Positions 48,901-58,444 of a stretch of 64,000 nt of DNA are shown here, in pieces. The notes under the pieces are model-generated. The model saw nothing but the letters and a program-made list of their open reading frames with translations. It ran no database searches and was not told where the DNA came from. The stretch comes from Acanthosoma haemorrhoidale (Eukaryota > Arthropoda > Insecta > Hemiptera > Acanthosomatidae): positions 113,079,139-113,143,138 of the forward strand of contig OV884011.1 in assembly GCA_930367205.1 (NCBI GenBank), in the 5' to 3' direction. Made by a program: the position numbers and the translations under genes. The first letter of the stretch is position 1, and each line of letters starts with the position of its first letter.

Positions 48901-51312
48901 TTAAATGATATTTTTGGCACACTTATTTCAGAGCCAATGTCATTCTCCCTAGATCATAACACCCACAATATGTACAGAAGATTTATTCCATACTATTGTA
49001 TAACTGGTGTAGTTACAGACAGGAACTTTGGAGGGCAATGACTAACAGTAATATATAAAAAATATGGACTATAAGATAAATAATAATTTGACATCTCGCT
49101 AACTCACTGTGGTACATATGAAAGAAAGCATACACACTGACCTACAGATATGCTATGTGTATGACATGATATTATAAATAGCATACATTCCCAAGCAGAT
49201 TATATGGAAAATTCAATCAATACATTGCACAATACCTCCTATCAACCATCCCACAAGCAAAAAGAAGTCTCAGAGAGATGAACCTCTAATATATACCTTT
49301 GGCTACAAATGAGTACAACAAAATTTGGTAATAACTCCAGGCACACACTTGGGGCACAATAATATTTAGCTTTAAAACTTTGTATTTTCTAAATTATAAC
49401 TATAATAATTAGATAGATTAAAAATGTCTAATTTAATTAAAAGAAGTAACTTTTAAAATCTATTAAGAAAGTAAACTAAAACATTTGTATGTCGGGTATT
49501 TACTCTAATTATAAAATTGAGGCCAATATCATGCTAGTGCAAGATTTTTTTTTATAAAGCTTCTTCCAATAGGGACTTCCAAACTTGATAGTTGATAGCG
49601 GCCATATTGTTGAAGCTGCATCTGTCAAATTGTCTGTCATTTATTCAGTCAGTTTGCCAAATATCCATGGACGGATATAGCATTCAACAACACTTGCAAA
49701 TGATAAAATTATTTTATCAATATGGGTGTTCCATTTTACCGTCACCATAACCATCCTACCGAGAGTACTATTCGCAGTGTGGTGGATAAATTTGAGTCCA
49801 CACATTCAACCAACACCCGTACGTAGACAAAACGCAAGATCTGCTGAAAACATCGCCGCTGTCCGTGAGAGTGTGCAGGAGAATCTGAGTCAGTCGATTT
49901 CACGTCGCTCACAAGAACTCGGTTTTTTGCAGACCACAACTAGGTGAATTTTGCGTCGTGATTTGGGCCTGCACCCGTACAACTGACCCAGGAGCTGAAG
50001 GTAAACGACCATAGACAACGACGATCAAAATTAATTTTCAGAATAATTATGTTTTTTAATTACAAAATTTACAGTCTTATTAGAATTGTATGTTTTTGTC
50101 AACACATTCTAAATAATTATCATTACTGTGTAAGCCCAAATATTAAATCGTATACACTTATTTATATAGTTCCACCTGCATGAACTTGTATAATGATTCA
50201 CAATCTTTAAATATGTTTTTCAGGTGCAAAAGACAAGCACAACAGAAGCACCGCCTTTAGAGCCAGAAGGTGAAGAATATGAAGACGAATTAATTGAAGA
50301 AGATCCAACAACTACAACAACTGAGGCACCAAAGAAAGGTGGACTCAGAGGTAAGCCATTCTAATATATTATTTTAAAGAATCCTAACTTTAATTTAAAA
50401 AATAGTGAAAATATTGGATGAAAAATAAAACTCTAAGTAAATAAAAGAATTTTTTATTTACAATGGATCATTATTAGTAATATGGTAACATATAAACACC
50501 CGTGTACATGTTATGATTGAACTGCATGGATTACATAGAATGACCGGTTATTATGTTTATTATATTTAATGATATTACAGATATTTATCAAATTAACTGC
50601 CTAGTAAACGTAACCTCCAGTGGTATATAGATAGTACTATTGAATGTGTGTGAATAAAAAAAACATTAATTTAGCTTCCAAATTTATAATTCATGAATAT
50701 TTCGTCTTGTTATAACTACCATTGATAGTCATCTCGGTCAAGTGGTGGTTTTAGCATGTCTGACTACTTCCTGTGGAGACATATGTTCAGCTCCTAGTTT
50801 CCTAAGGATATTTTGTCAGGAGGTGGGGGTTCACTCAGCCTCATGAAAATGTGAAGATGCTTGAATAGGGAAGTTTTGCGAATTGGAATCAGAACTCAAA
50901 TGTTGGTTAGGAGGTAAAAGCCTAGTGTCCACTCCACCAGTTCCTCAGTGCCTTATACCAATTTATATTTTTTTATTTAATAGTTACCATTGTTAATAAA
51001 TGGATACTTAATCCAGATAACTTCTTTTTTTTTTCAGGGGGTGTTCTTCGGCCATTCAGAAGTAATACAGACCTCATTGAAGCTCTTAAAAGAAGACGAG
51101 CACAAGCTCAAAATGGAGGGGCAAGTTCTAACTCAGGAGCTGGCGCCACTTCCACTACCACAACAACTGAATCAACTCGCCCGGGCAGGAAATCCAAAGG
51201 AAAATTTTCCAGGGGTAGCTCACAAAGAGATTCATCAACAACAGAAGAACCACTGGAGGAGCAGGCTGCACCCCGCTCTAGGGCATTTGGTGGAAGAGGA
51301 AGACGCTTCTAA
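45867..51312 (+). CDS. Secreted Thr/Glu/Arg-rich protein, 3 of at least 4 exons
   Basis: Three exons joined by consensus GT-AG sites give one continuous frame: 45,867-45,987, 50,224-50,350 and 51,038-51,312 (TAA). The intron before the first exon is phase 2, the next phase 0, the last phase 1. The start codon lies on an upstream exon that I could not identify. The first exon encodes a hydrophobic signal-peptide core (LAVLLVSSFCSG) followed by an acidic QDYEDE and an Arg/Pro segment. The second is Thr/Glu-rich (TTTTTEAPKK). The third has PFRSNTDLIEALKRRRAQAQ, a Thr run likely to be O-glycosylated, and a basic end RAFGGRGRRF. There is no cysteine after the signal region and no known domain. A secreted, largely disordered protein, perhaps of extracellular matrix or cuticle, is an inference. 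About 174 residues are seen. Confidence 0.75.
46120..46370. repeat. TAATTA/GTAATTAC-rich intronic block
   Basis: Dense GTAATTAC, TGTAATT and AATTACA words on both strands. A similar block lies at 47,960-48,140. Such word clusters occur in the subterminal regions of some non-autonomous hAT-type elements, but no terminal repeats or target duplication could be established. Confidence 0.35.
47960..48140. repeat. Second TAATTA-rich intronic block
   Basis: ATTACTTTGAAATTAATTAT and ATTACTTTGTAATTAATTAA lie close together (about 48,039 and 48,076), followed by CATCCCCAGCTCAACAG. This may be the right end of an element whose left part is the 46.1-46.4 kb block. Not proven. Confidence 0.3.
49667..50035 (+). 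pseudogene. DUF4817-type transposase relic
   Basis: An ATG at 49,667 starts MDGYSIQQHLQMIKLFYQYG, the usual first helix of insect transposase-like proteins with a DUF4817 helix-turn-helix. After frame changes come FYRHHNHPTESTIRSVVDKF, then SAENIAAVRESVQENLSQSI with SRRSQELGFLQTTTR, then ILRRDLGLHPY and LTQELKVNDHRQRR. In this family the two helix-turn-helix units are followed by RIL..DL.LhPYK.qL.qEL. The DDE catalytic part is absent. It lies in the large intron of the secreted-protein gene, in the same orientation. Confidence 0.8.
50224..50350 (+). CDS. Secreted protein, acidic Thr/Glu exon
   Basis: The acceptor TTTTTCAG precedes and the donor GTAAGC follows. The exon encodes VQKTSTTEAPPLEPEGEEYE and, further on, DPTTTTTEAPKKGGLR. 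The repeated TTTEAP motif suggests mucin-like O-glycosylation. Confidence 0.8.
50728..50960 (+). repeat. Candidate tRNA-derived SINE
   Basis: ATCTCGGTCAAGTGGTGGTT resembles a tRNA 5' end with an A box, GTTCAGCTCCTAG stands at the B-box position, and CTAAGGATATTTT follows as in the other SINE-like loci. The body contains GGAGGTGGGGGTTCACTCAG. It lies in the last intron of the secreted-protein gene, just upstream of the final exon. No clear A tail. Confidence 0.45.
51038..51312 (+). CDS. Secreted protein, terminal exon
   Basis: A polypyrimidine tract and CAG precede 51,038. The frame is fixed by the G left over from the previous exon. It encodes GVLRPFRSNTDLIEALKRRR, a Ser/Thr/Gly linker, KSKGKFSRGSSQRDSSTTEE, and the C-terminal RSRAFGGRGRRF before TAA. 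The longer 50,990-51,367 frame in another register is a shadow of this exon. Confidence 0.85.
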
Positions 51313-51690
51313 GTCACTTGTTTGTGCTTCTGATAAAGGAGTCAGAAACATTATCTTTACCATATGAGAAATCATTAAAAGGCTATTAGCCAATGCCTAA
51401 TCTGAATCATGAAGTTAACTTTATGTCCATTAAATAAATTTAGGCATTAGAGTATTGGTTTCAAATTTAAATTAAAAGAAATATCACTTTCCATAATAAC
51501 TAAATAAAACTGCCATTCATTTTGAATTATTTTTTTAAATTAAATAATGTAAACATTAGAACATATTTCTAAAATCAGCATCTTAAACATTTAATTAATT
51601 GTGTACAACACACATAAAAATTAAATTATATTTTATAAATTTGTTCTGATACAAAATGATAATAAACTGTGATAAAACTTATAATGGAAT
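51313..51690 (+). other. 3' untranslated region with poly(A) signals
   Basis: AATAAA hexamers at 51,433-51,438, 51,503-51,508 and 51,661-51,666 lie downstream of the stop in AT-rich sequence. Which one is used cannot be told from the sequence. Confidence 0.55.
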
Positions 51691-54117
51691 GGATAAATAT
51701 TTAAATTTCATTTTACTATTAAAAAACTGCTTTTTCCAATTGTCCAATGGTTTTTATCTACTAAACTATTTTTTTACGAACAACCATAAAGTAACCATTA
51801 ATGTCTTTAAGAAATAAATTGTTAATTTCAACACATACTTTTCAATATAACTATGTCAATGAATACTGATGCAAATATTTTGCCAATACTGAATATTGGT
51901 AAATACTAAACTTTTGTAAATCAGCAGTTTAATAAATATTAAATTATTTCCAAAAATTAAAAAAAAAACAGTAAGTTTCACCAATTGTTGGAAATTTACA
52001 ACTGTGAGAAATAGAAACTATTTTTAAGTTTATAAGAGTAAAATTATTGAAATGTTTAAAAATCAAAATGTGTATTATCATGTTAAATTTCTGTTACCCA
52101 GAAATATTTTTTGTAAATAATTATACATAGAAAAATAAAGTTTTTTCATAGATATTGTTTATAAAATGTTTTTTGAAACCTGTTTTAATTGTTGACTACT
52201 ATTTTTTGTGAAACTTTCCCAGAAATCACAAATAATGGTTACTTGAAAATTTTATTTAAAAACTTGTGTTTGATAAGTGAACTGCACAGCTCTCTTAAAT
52301 TACCTCTTAGAGGAAAAAGTTTACATACTCAATAAGGATTTACTATTTCCTAATAACTCCCTTATCACTAAGTTTATCTTCAGATGTAGTTAAAAGATGA
52401 GTGATTCGATAGTTAAAAGAAAAATGCATAGAGAAGAGTTTCTCAGTCTCACAATTTATTTAAGGTAGAGAATATATTATAATATTATTTTCTATTAATT
52501 ATAATAATATTATTATTATTATAAGTCCAGTAGCTTGCAAAACAGTGAAAAAAGCCAAAACAGATTGCTGGGCACAGTACATACCAGGATTGAATGATAT
52601 TCTACCCCTAGAAGAAATGTGCGGCAAAACCAGGAAAATAAAGGGAAAATTTCATTCTATGTTTAAAGTTGGATAGACAAGGACAGACTTTTTTAACCCG
52701 CCACTATCAGATTGCTAATGCAATTTTTTGTTTCTGAGGTAAAAACCTCAAACGAGGTATGCACTTGACAACCAATTCAGCAAAAATTACACCATACCTA
52801 TCCAATCAGAAATAACATATGACAAGGGTTGGAATTTTTATTTATTTACATGTTTTCCCAAGCACAAAATATTTGTTTCACCTGCGATTACTATATTTTC
52901 TAAGGCGTTTTAAGTAAATTTAGGTCAATATGAAGTTTTGTAGAAATGTTAAACTGTGTGTTTGATTCATAGAACCGGTCAAATTCTTGAATTTTGTTAT
53001 CTAGACAGAATTGTTTACTTTTCTAAATATACGGAATCCGTTACCTTCATACTCATAAATTCTATTGATCTGTCTCTTCAGTTCGAGTTGTGATTTTCTA
53101 CGATAAATGTGAAATAGTGGTTGATAAACAATGCCAAAACTGGGGAAGTAAACAAGAAACCTAGTTGCCTAGTACATTCGTGAGTTTCTTGACAAAAAAT
53201 TTAATAGTGACCTTGTAACAAAGAAGAAAAGGCCTATGAAAGGCATAGGGCTCAAAGCCACCAGTTGATACTTGATGCCATTATAAGACCCTTTGTCCTT
53301 AAAAAGATCTTAACAGTCAAGTTAACAAACCTTCAAAGCATTGTATTGTTTGAACTACTAGCACTATGAGAACAATCCCAACCATAGCAACTCCCCCTCT
53401 TTCCATGTTGGTGAAGAAGCAGGCAATCGTGGTTGCTGTTAGATTTATATTCAGTGGTTAAGGGGTCCTAGATGGTTACTGCGGAGTGTCACTATAACTA
53501 CACAGCGGGATTAACCCATGCTGCTGTGTAAAGCACCGGCTATAAACTTAAGCTCTGCCCATCCAACTAAAGGTCAAACTGTTCCTTCCCAAAACTGAAT
53601 AATGACCAGGAAAGGGAGAAATAACCCTCCCTCAACAGCTTAGTATGGTATTCAAATGATTCATATAAGAAATTTCTCAAATCATCTGGCACTGGTGCCT
53701 ATCTTTCCAATAACGGAGATCAAGTCTATAAATATATAGCTAAAGTTGAATCGGCTATATTATATTTAGGGTTTTGTTGGAAACCAGAAGAAAATTAATC
53801 AGTGTGTCTGCCTGGAGGTAATGGGTTTTCTAAGTCCTCCTCTGTTCTCACTAGAGACACAATTTAACATGAAGGTCCTGGTTGGTATCAGGAAGACCTG
53901 AAAAGTATATACTTTCTGTCGGGTTGTCACTAGGAGGTGCCTGATCACCTAGCCCTGGTGACAAGTGCGGATTGTTCGAATTAATAACATATCTGACTCC
54001 ATTTTATGATAGGTATGTGCCCCGACAATGCACTATGTTCAAGAGAAGAGGTACAGAGGTTTCATAAAGAATAAGGCATGTTTTCAGAGCTCGAGCGGAA
54101 GTGAAACAAGCATAGTT
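51691..54117. other. Intergenic, nothing firmly recognised
   Basis: AT-rich to about 52,500. From 53,200 to 54,000 the composition is more balanced and suggests unnamed repeats. An A-box-like CAGTGGTTAAGGGG lies near 53,453, without a convincing B box. No gene. Confidence 0.45.
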
Positions 54118-54200
54118 ACAGGTCGCCAGAGAGTCTGCAAGGAGACTGATTTACAGGGCCAGAACCCTGGTTTAAATACCGTTTTTGCCAGGAGGCTGCG
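54118..54200 (+). repeat. Weak tRNA-like SINE head
   Basis: GGTTTAAATACC (54,169-54,180) resembles a B box, and GTCTGCAAGGAGACTG lies upstream at a possible A-box position. No tail or second copy was found, so the call is weak. Confidence 0.25.
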
Positions 54201-54611
54201 AGGGTCTAATCCGGCAGCGGTTCCCGCGCACACCTGTCACAACGCGTGACCGGAAGAGAGGCCTAAAAGGGTCGCTTAGTTTATGGCTGTCAGGTAGGAC
54301 CCCTTTGCTCTTAGGCCAGTGTGTACCTGGCTGTTTATGACTTGTTTCCCTTCCGTGTTTTATTGCTTAACTTTCACCATGATTCACATTATTACAATGC
54401 ATTAAATATGCACCAGAGTATAGGGAGATTTACTTAAGTAGTTAGCAGTCACTACACTTTCCATAAAACATCAAAAAGTTACATTAATTAATTAGCTAAT
54501 ATTAAAAAAAAAATGTTTTCTATAATTTCGAACGGAGTATAAAGTTAAAGATATTAATTTAACAATAAATAATGTATTTTATATTTTTTTTCTTCATGAT
54601 TGCATATTACA

Positions 54612-54999
54612 TTAAACACTGATTTTTAGAGACATGATATTTTGCATAGTAGTTCTATTAGATGCCAATGATACTAAACATAAAACCAGCCTTTATTGTT
54701 TTCAAAAGTATCTACATTTGTATGTAGAGTGGCCATACCCGGATGTAATTTAAAACTATAGTAAAATAATACTCAGATAATTTAAAACTTAACTTTGTAC
54801 TACTTATACAAGCAATTTAAATCCAATTTTAAGTTATCTGAGTATTATTTTACAGCAGTTTTAAATTACCTCCACACTACATGTTATATGTACTTACTTT
54901 TTAAACTGATAAAGGTTGGTTTTATCTTTAGTATCATTGGCATCAAAGGGAACTACTAAGAAAAATATCATGCCTCTAGAAAACAGTGGTTTAGTTTAA
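54612..54999. mobile_element. TTAA-flanked foldback MITE, 388 bp
   Basis: Nearly the whole element folds on itself. The left arm (54,617 to about 54,795) and the reverse complement of the right arm (about 54,815-54,985) share CACTG, AGACATGATATT versus AGGCATGATATT, GATGCCAATGATACTAAA, ATAAAACCA-CCTTTAT, GTAATTTAAAACT and TAAAATAATACTCAGATAA in order. Each end carries TTAA (54,612 and 54,996), the duplication of piggyBac-type insertion. The right end has six to seven extra bases between TTAA and CACTG. There is no coding capacity. The piggyBac assignment is an inference from TTAA alone. Confidence 0.75.
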
Positions 55000-56881
55000 T
55001 TTGCGAACAAGATGTTATTGGTGGTTTTAATGAATCTTTTATTTTGAAGAAATGTAAAACAAATTACTTATTGTTAAATCAAGACTTTGAGATCTTTAAT
55101 TTTATACTCTACTAAAAATTATATAATTTTTTTTTTTTAATACCGACTAATTATTTAATGAATGTTACCGATGTTATACGGACATGGTTATATTTTTCAT
55201 GGCTTCCTGATATCAAATGGGGCCTATGTGTTAAATTTCAAACACAGATTAGAACCTAAAACACTCCCTAAAGTTTAAATTCATTAAATAGTAATGTATG
55301 ATATATGTAAATATACATCTTTCTAAAATCACATGATTTTTATATATTATTTAATTCAGTGCAATATTTTTTTTTTTCATTAAAGATTCCTGAGAGTTCA
55401 ATCTCTAAAAAGAGTACTCATCTGAAAGCTGTTAAATTAACATTACCCTTTTAAACCTTTCCCATTTTACAGTTATACATAAATTTGTATTCATAAGCAA
55501 GCACCTGAAGATGTCTGACACAGTTGAAAGAGCTAGTGCCTAATATCTTGTAGAGAAACAAAACTATTCATTGCCTTAATCATTGGTATTGATCTCTCCA
55601 ACATTTTCCAGAAAGATGGCTGTTCAAACTGGTTCCACCCAGTTTGTACTTGTTCACTAGTTCTCTCTGCATCTTAAAAACTTCCTTTTCTTTGGGACAA
55701 AGAATCATTAACACCAAGAAGATGGAGAGAAGAGGGCCAGAAAGAAGGGCTGAAGGACAATCAGTTTCCCTAACAGCACAGCAAAAAATCATAAGACATT
55801 AATAATAATCATTTATTTCTTTGAAAATTCATCACATTATTTTTTAGTTACGTTTCCATTGCTTTAGACTGCTGCAGAGATCTGGTGAAAATCAATAAAT
55901 GAATTTCTCATCAGACATTGTAAATCAATACAAAGTTTCACAACATGAAGATTTCCTTAATTTACTCATTCAGAATATGTGCAGTACAGTTGAAATTAAT
56001 TTACATATTTGAGATAGCGGTAGTATGTTAGCGACCTTCAAGAAAACAATACATACGTATTTTAATGTGTATTCATGGTTGTGTACGCATATGTCATTAA
56101 AGGAATATCTTTGAAAAGCATATACATTTTGTATTGTAATGAATGAAATAACAGTAACTGAACAAGAAAATTAATATATAATTATAATTATACATATAAT
56201 AATTATAAAGTTGTGAATTATAAAACTATAATATATAGTTTTAGTTTTTAGAAGATTACATAGTTGAAGGGTTTGTAGCAAGAAGTCAGCTTCATTTTTT
56301 ACCTTTTTGAGTTGCATGTTACATCTTATGTAAAAAAAAATGTTCTTTCATTTGTATCTTCCTCATATTTTTCTTGTGGTTTATTAAAGTTTTATTCAGA
56401 AAAAGTGTATTTAAAAAAAATAAATTAGCCAACACTAAATTTCAAAATTCAGCCAGCTTTACATATTTATTCAATTTTTTATGCATAAATAGTTCTAAAT
56501 AAATTGCTACCACATGTAAATATCTGTAAAAAAAAAATCTATGTTTTAACAGTTCCTCCTCCCCAAAAAAGTTGGTCAAATGGAGCTGCCTCCTTCTTCT
56601 GACTAATCCTTCAATTAATAATTTATCACTCCTATCCCTTAAAGTAAGAAAATAATACAGATAAATAAAAATAAAAGACCTTTCATCCCAAAATAGGAGT
56701 ACATAAGGGTGTAAACAATAACATAATAAATGTATAGCTAAAACTGATAAATTATAACAAAGAAAAAAGTGCCTATAAGCAAAAACTTTCAATTTTAGAT
56801 ATGGTGCTTAGTGAAAGGGGTTGATACTATTTAAACTGTAAATTATGTTTAAATTCAATAAAAGTCAAAGTAAGTAAGGTA
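55000..56881. other. Intergenic, nothing recognised
   Basis: AT-rich. The frames at 55,580-55,792 and 56,442-56,792 (minus) have no recognisable family features and A/T-biased codons. Confidence 0.5.
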
Positions 56882-57101
56882 CAAAGGTTAAGCAGAGTCA
56901 GGTTTTGTCAATACTTGGATGGTGATACTGACTGCCCTTCGAGGGGCTTCTTAATGGGTTAAAATAGAAATGATCTTCCTCTAAGATGCAACCCCTATTG
57001 TAATCTGCCAATGCAGAGATGCCCATAAGTTGGCATTATACTTATAATAGAATAGCTCAAAGACCAAACAATGTAAGCATCAGAATTAAAAAAAAAAAAA
57101 A
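56882..57101 (+). mobile_element. 5S rRNA-derived SINE (SINE3-like)
   Basis: GGTTAAGCAGAGTC (56,886 onward) then GTCAATACTTGGATGG and TGA reproduce the second half of 5S rRNA, which includes its internal control region (typically AGTTAAGCA..GTC....GGTTAGTACTTGGATGGGTGA). The sequence then leaves 5S after TGACTGCCC and continues as an unrelated body. It ends in a 15-base A-run at 57,087-57,101. A 5S-like promoter, a non-5S body and an A tail are the make-up of 5S-derived SINEs. The first half of 5S is missing, so it is truncated. A plain 5S pseudogene next to a chance A-run is the alternative. Confidence 0.65.
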
Positions 57102-58398
57102 ATACAAGCTGTTTTTGTTTGGATAGATATATGTAAGTTCTTAGCTTATACTCTAAAAGATTTCATAGGATGAATTAATCACCTACATTATTATAATAAC
57201 GTTATCATTTATTTAAATCAGTTACAACTCTTATTTCTAAGTATGAATTAATCATATAATTTCTTCAATATTTTTACTTATTTCTTTTATTTTTAATAAT
57301 TTTAAGAGCTTAATAACAAAAATGAGCTTGATTATAAATGTAAGCGAAGAAATATCTTCTATGTAAAATCAAATAAAATTTGTAGTAAATTCCTTGGTGA
57401 AGACAATCTAACTGTTAAAAATAGAAAGCATAACAGATAGAAGAAAATCGAATAAGATATCAAAACCTTACAAGTTTAGGCTGATTAGTTTAAATATTGG
57501 AACAGTTGTAGGAGTTAGTTCCTTAAATGCGCTGTAGAGTGCGCTGCTGTAGGTCCACTTTCACAAAAAGAAAGGTTTCCACTACATATCGTCTTTTAGT
57601 TTTAGCTTTAGGCACGTCCAATCATTCTTTGCTGTCTTGCACGTTTATATTTGCCTTGTAGATGTTGATACTACTGTCATCAATTTCAAACCTGCTGATT
57701 AACTTTACGCCTTTCTGTTCAACAAGTGTCGAACGTGTTTTTCCCCGATGAAGATCCTTCAAGACTGGATACAATTGTGAATTCGTTGCACCTGTTCTTG
57801 ACGTCACTCTCCATCTGTACATTTATTACTCCAGATCTGTCTTAATGAGACTATTATAATAAGTGTTTTATAACCAAGAAAAATGTCAGTTGTTCTACTT
57901 ATGTGACATCAGCCCCAAGCTTTAGAGGTACGTTTCGTCATGGCATAGCAAGTTGTAGTCATTTAACCCACTTGTTATTTAGAGCATTTAGTGTGGGAAA
58001 CTAGGCAACTTTCTCTCAATCTAATAAACTGCTCTAATTTTTTGTTTTCAATTAATCTTGAAATAACCTTACTCTCTGGTTTTGCTGGCTTCCTTTTCAA
58101 TTACTGTATAAGTTAGCTAACCAGTATCAAGCATTCTGATTTCCATTTATTGGCTTTTACTTATCCAGTGGTAAAGCCTTAAAAAGTATCTGTTAAATTT
58201 ATCAGCCCTGTAGGTAATGCTTCAGTTTAAATTTACTTAAGTAAATTTCCAAAAGGTTCTATGTTTTTAAACCAGATTATTGTTAAAAAGAATGAATGAA
58301 GCTCATAGACATTTCCAATATTCAATTCCAAAAATGACAACTTATTATCTATGATTTTGCAGGCCAATGGTATATAAACAGTGCTTGTCATTGCAGTC
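57102..58398. other. Intergenic upstream of Arl5
   Basis: AT-rich. The minus-strand frame 57,622-57,822 (66 codons, MYRWRVTSRTG start) is less AT-rich than its surroundings but matches no family I know. The Arl5 promoter and any 5' non-coding exon should lie here or within it. TTTTGCAG at 58,356-58,363 and CATTGCAG at 58,389-58,396 could be acceptors of a 5'-UTR intron. Confidence 0.4.
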
Positions 58399-58444
58399 AT
58401 GGGTCTTTTACTGTCAAAGCTATGGAGTCTATTCGGAAATGAAG
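58399..58444 (+). CDS. Arl5: Arl5 exon 1
   Basis: ATG in a good context (CAGTCATGG). Encodes the myristoylated N-terminal helix. The donor GTAAAC follows. The split codon is completed by AA of exon 2 to give Glu16. Confidence 0.9.

Noticed and set aside
56442..56792. 116-codon minus-strand open frame
   Set aside because: Composition is dominated by Phe/Leu/Tyr/Ile as expected from AT-rich noise; no domain, no signal of coding bias, no splice partner.
57622..57822. 66-codon minus-strand frame starting MYRWRVTSRTG as a small gene
   Set aside because: Less AT-rich than its surroundings, but no known domain, no splice context and no partner frame. Left as unassigned.
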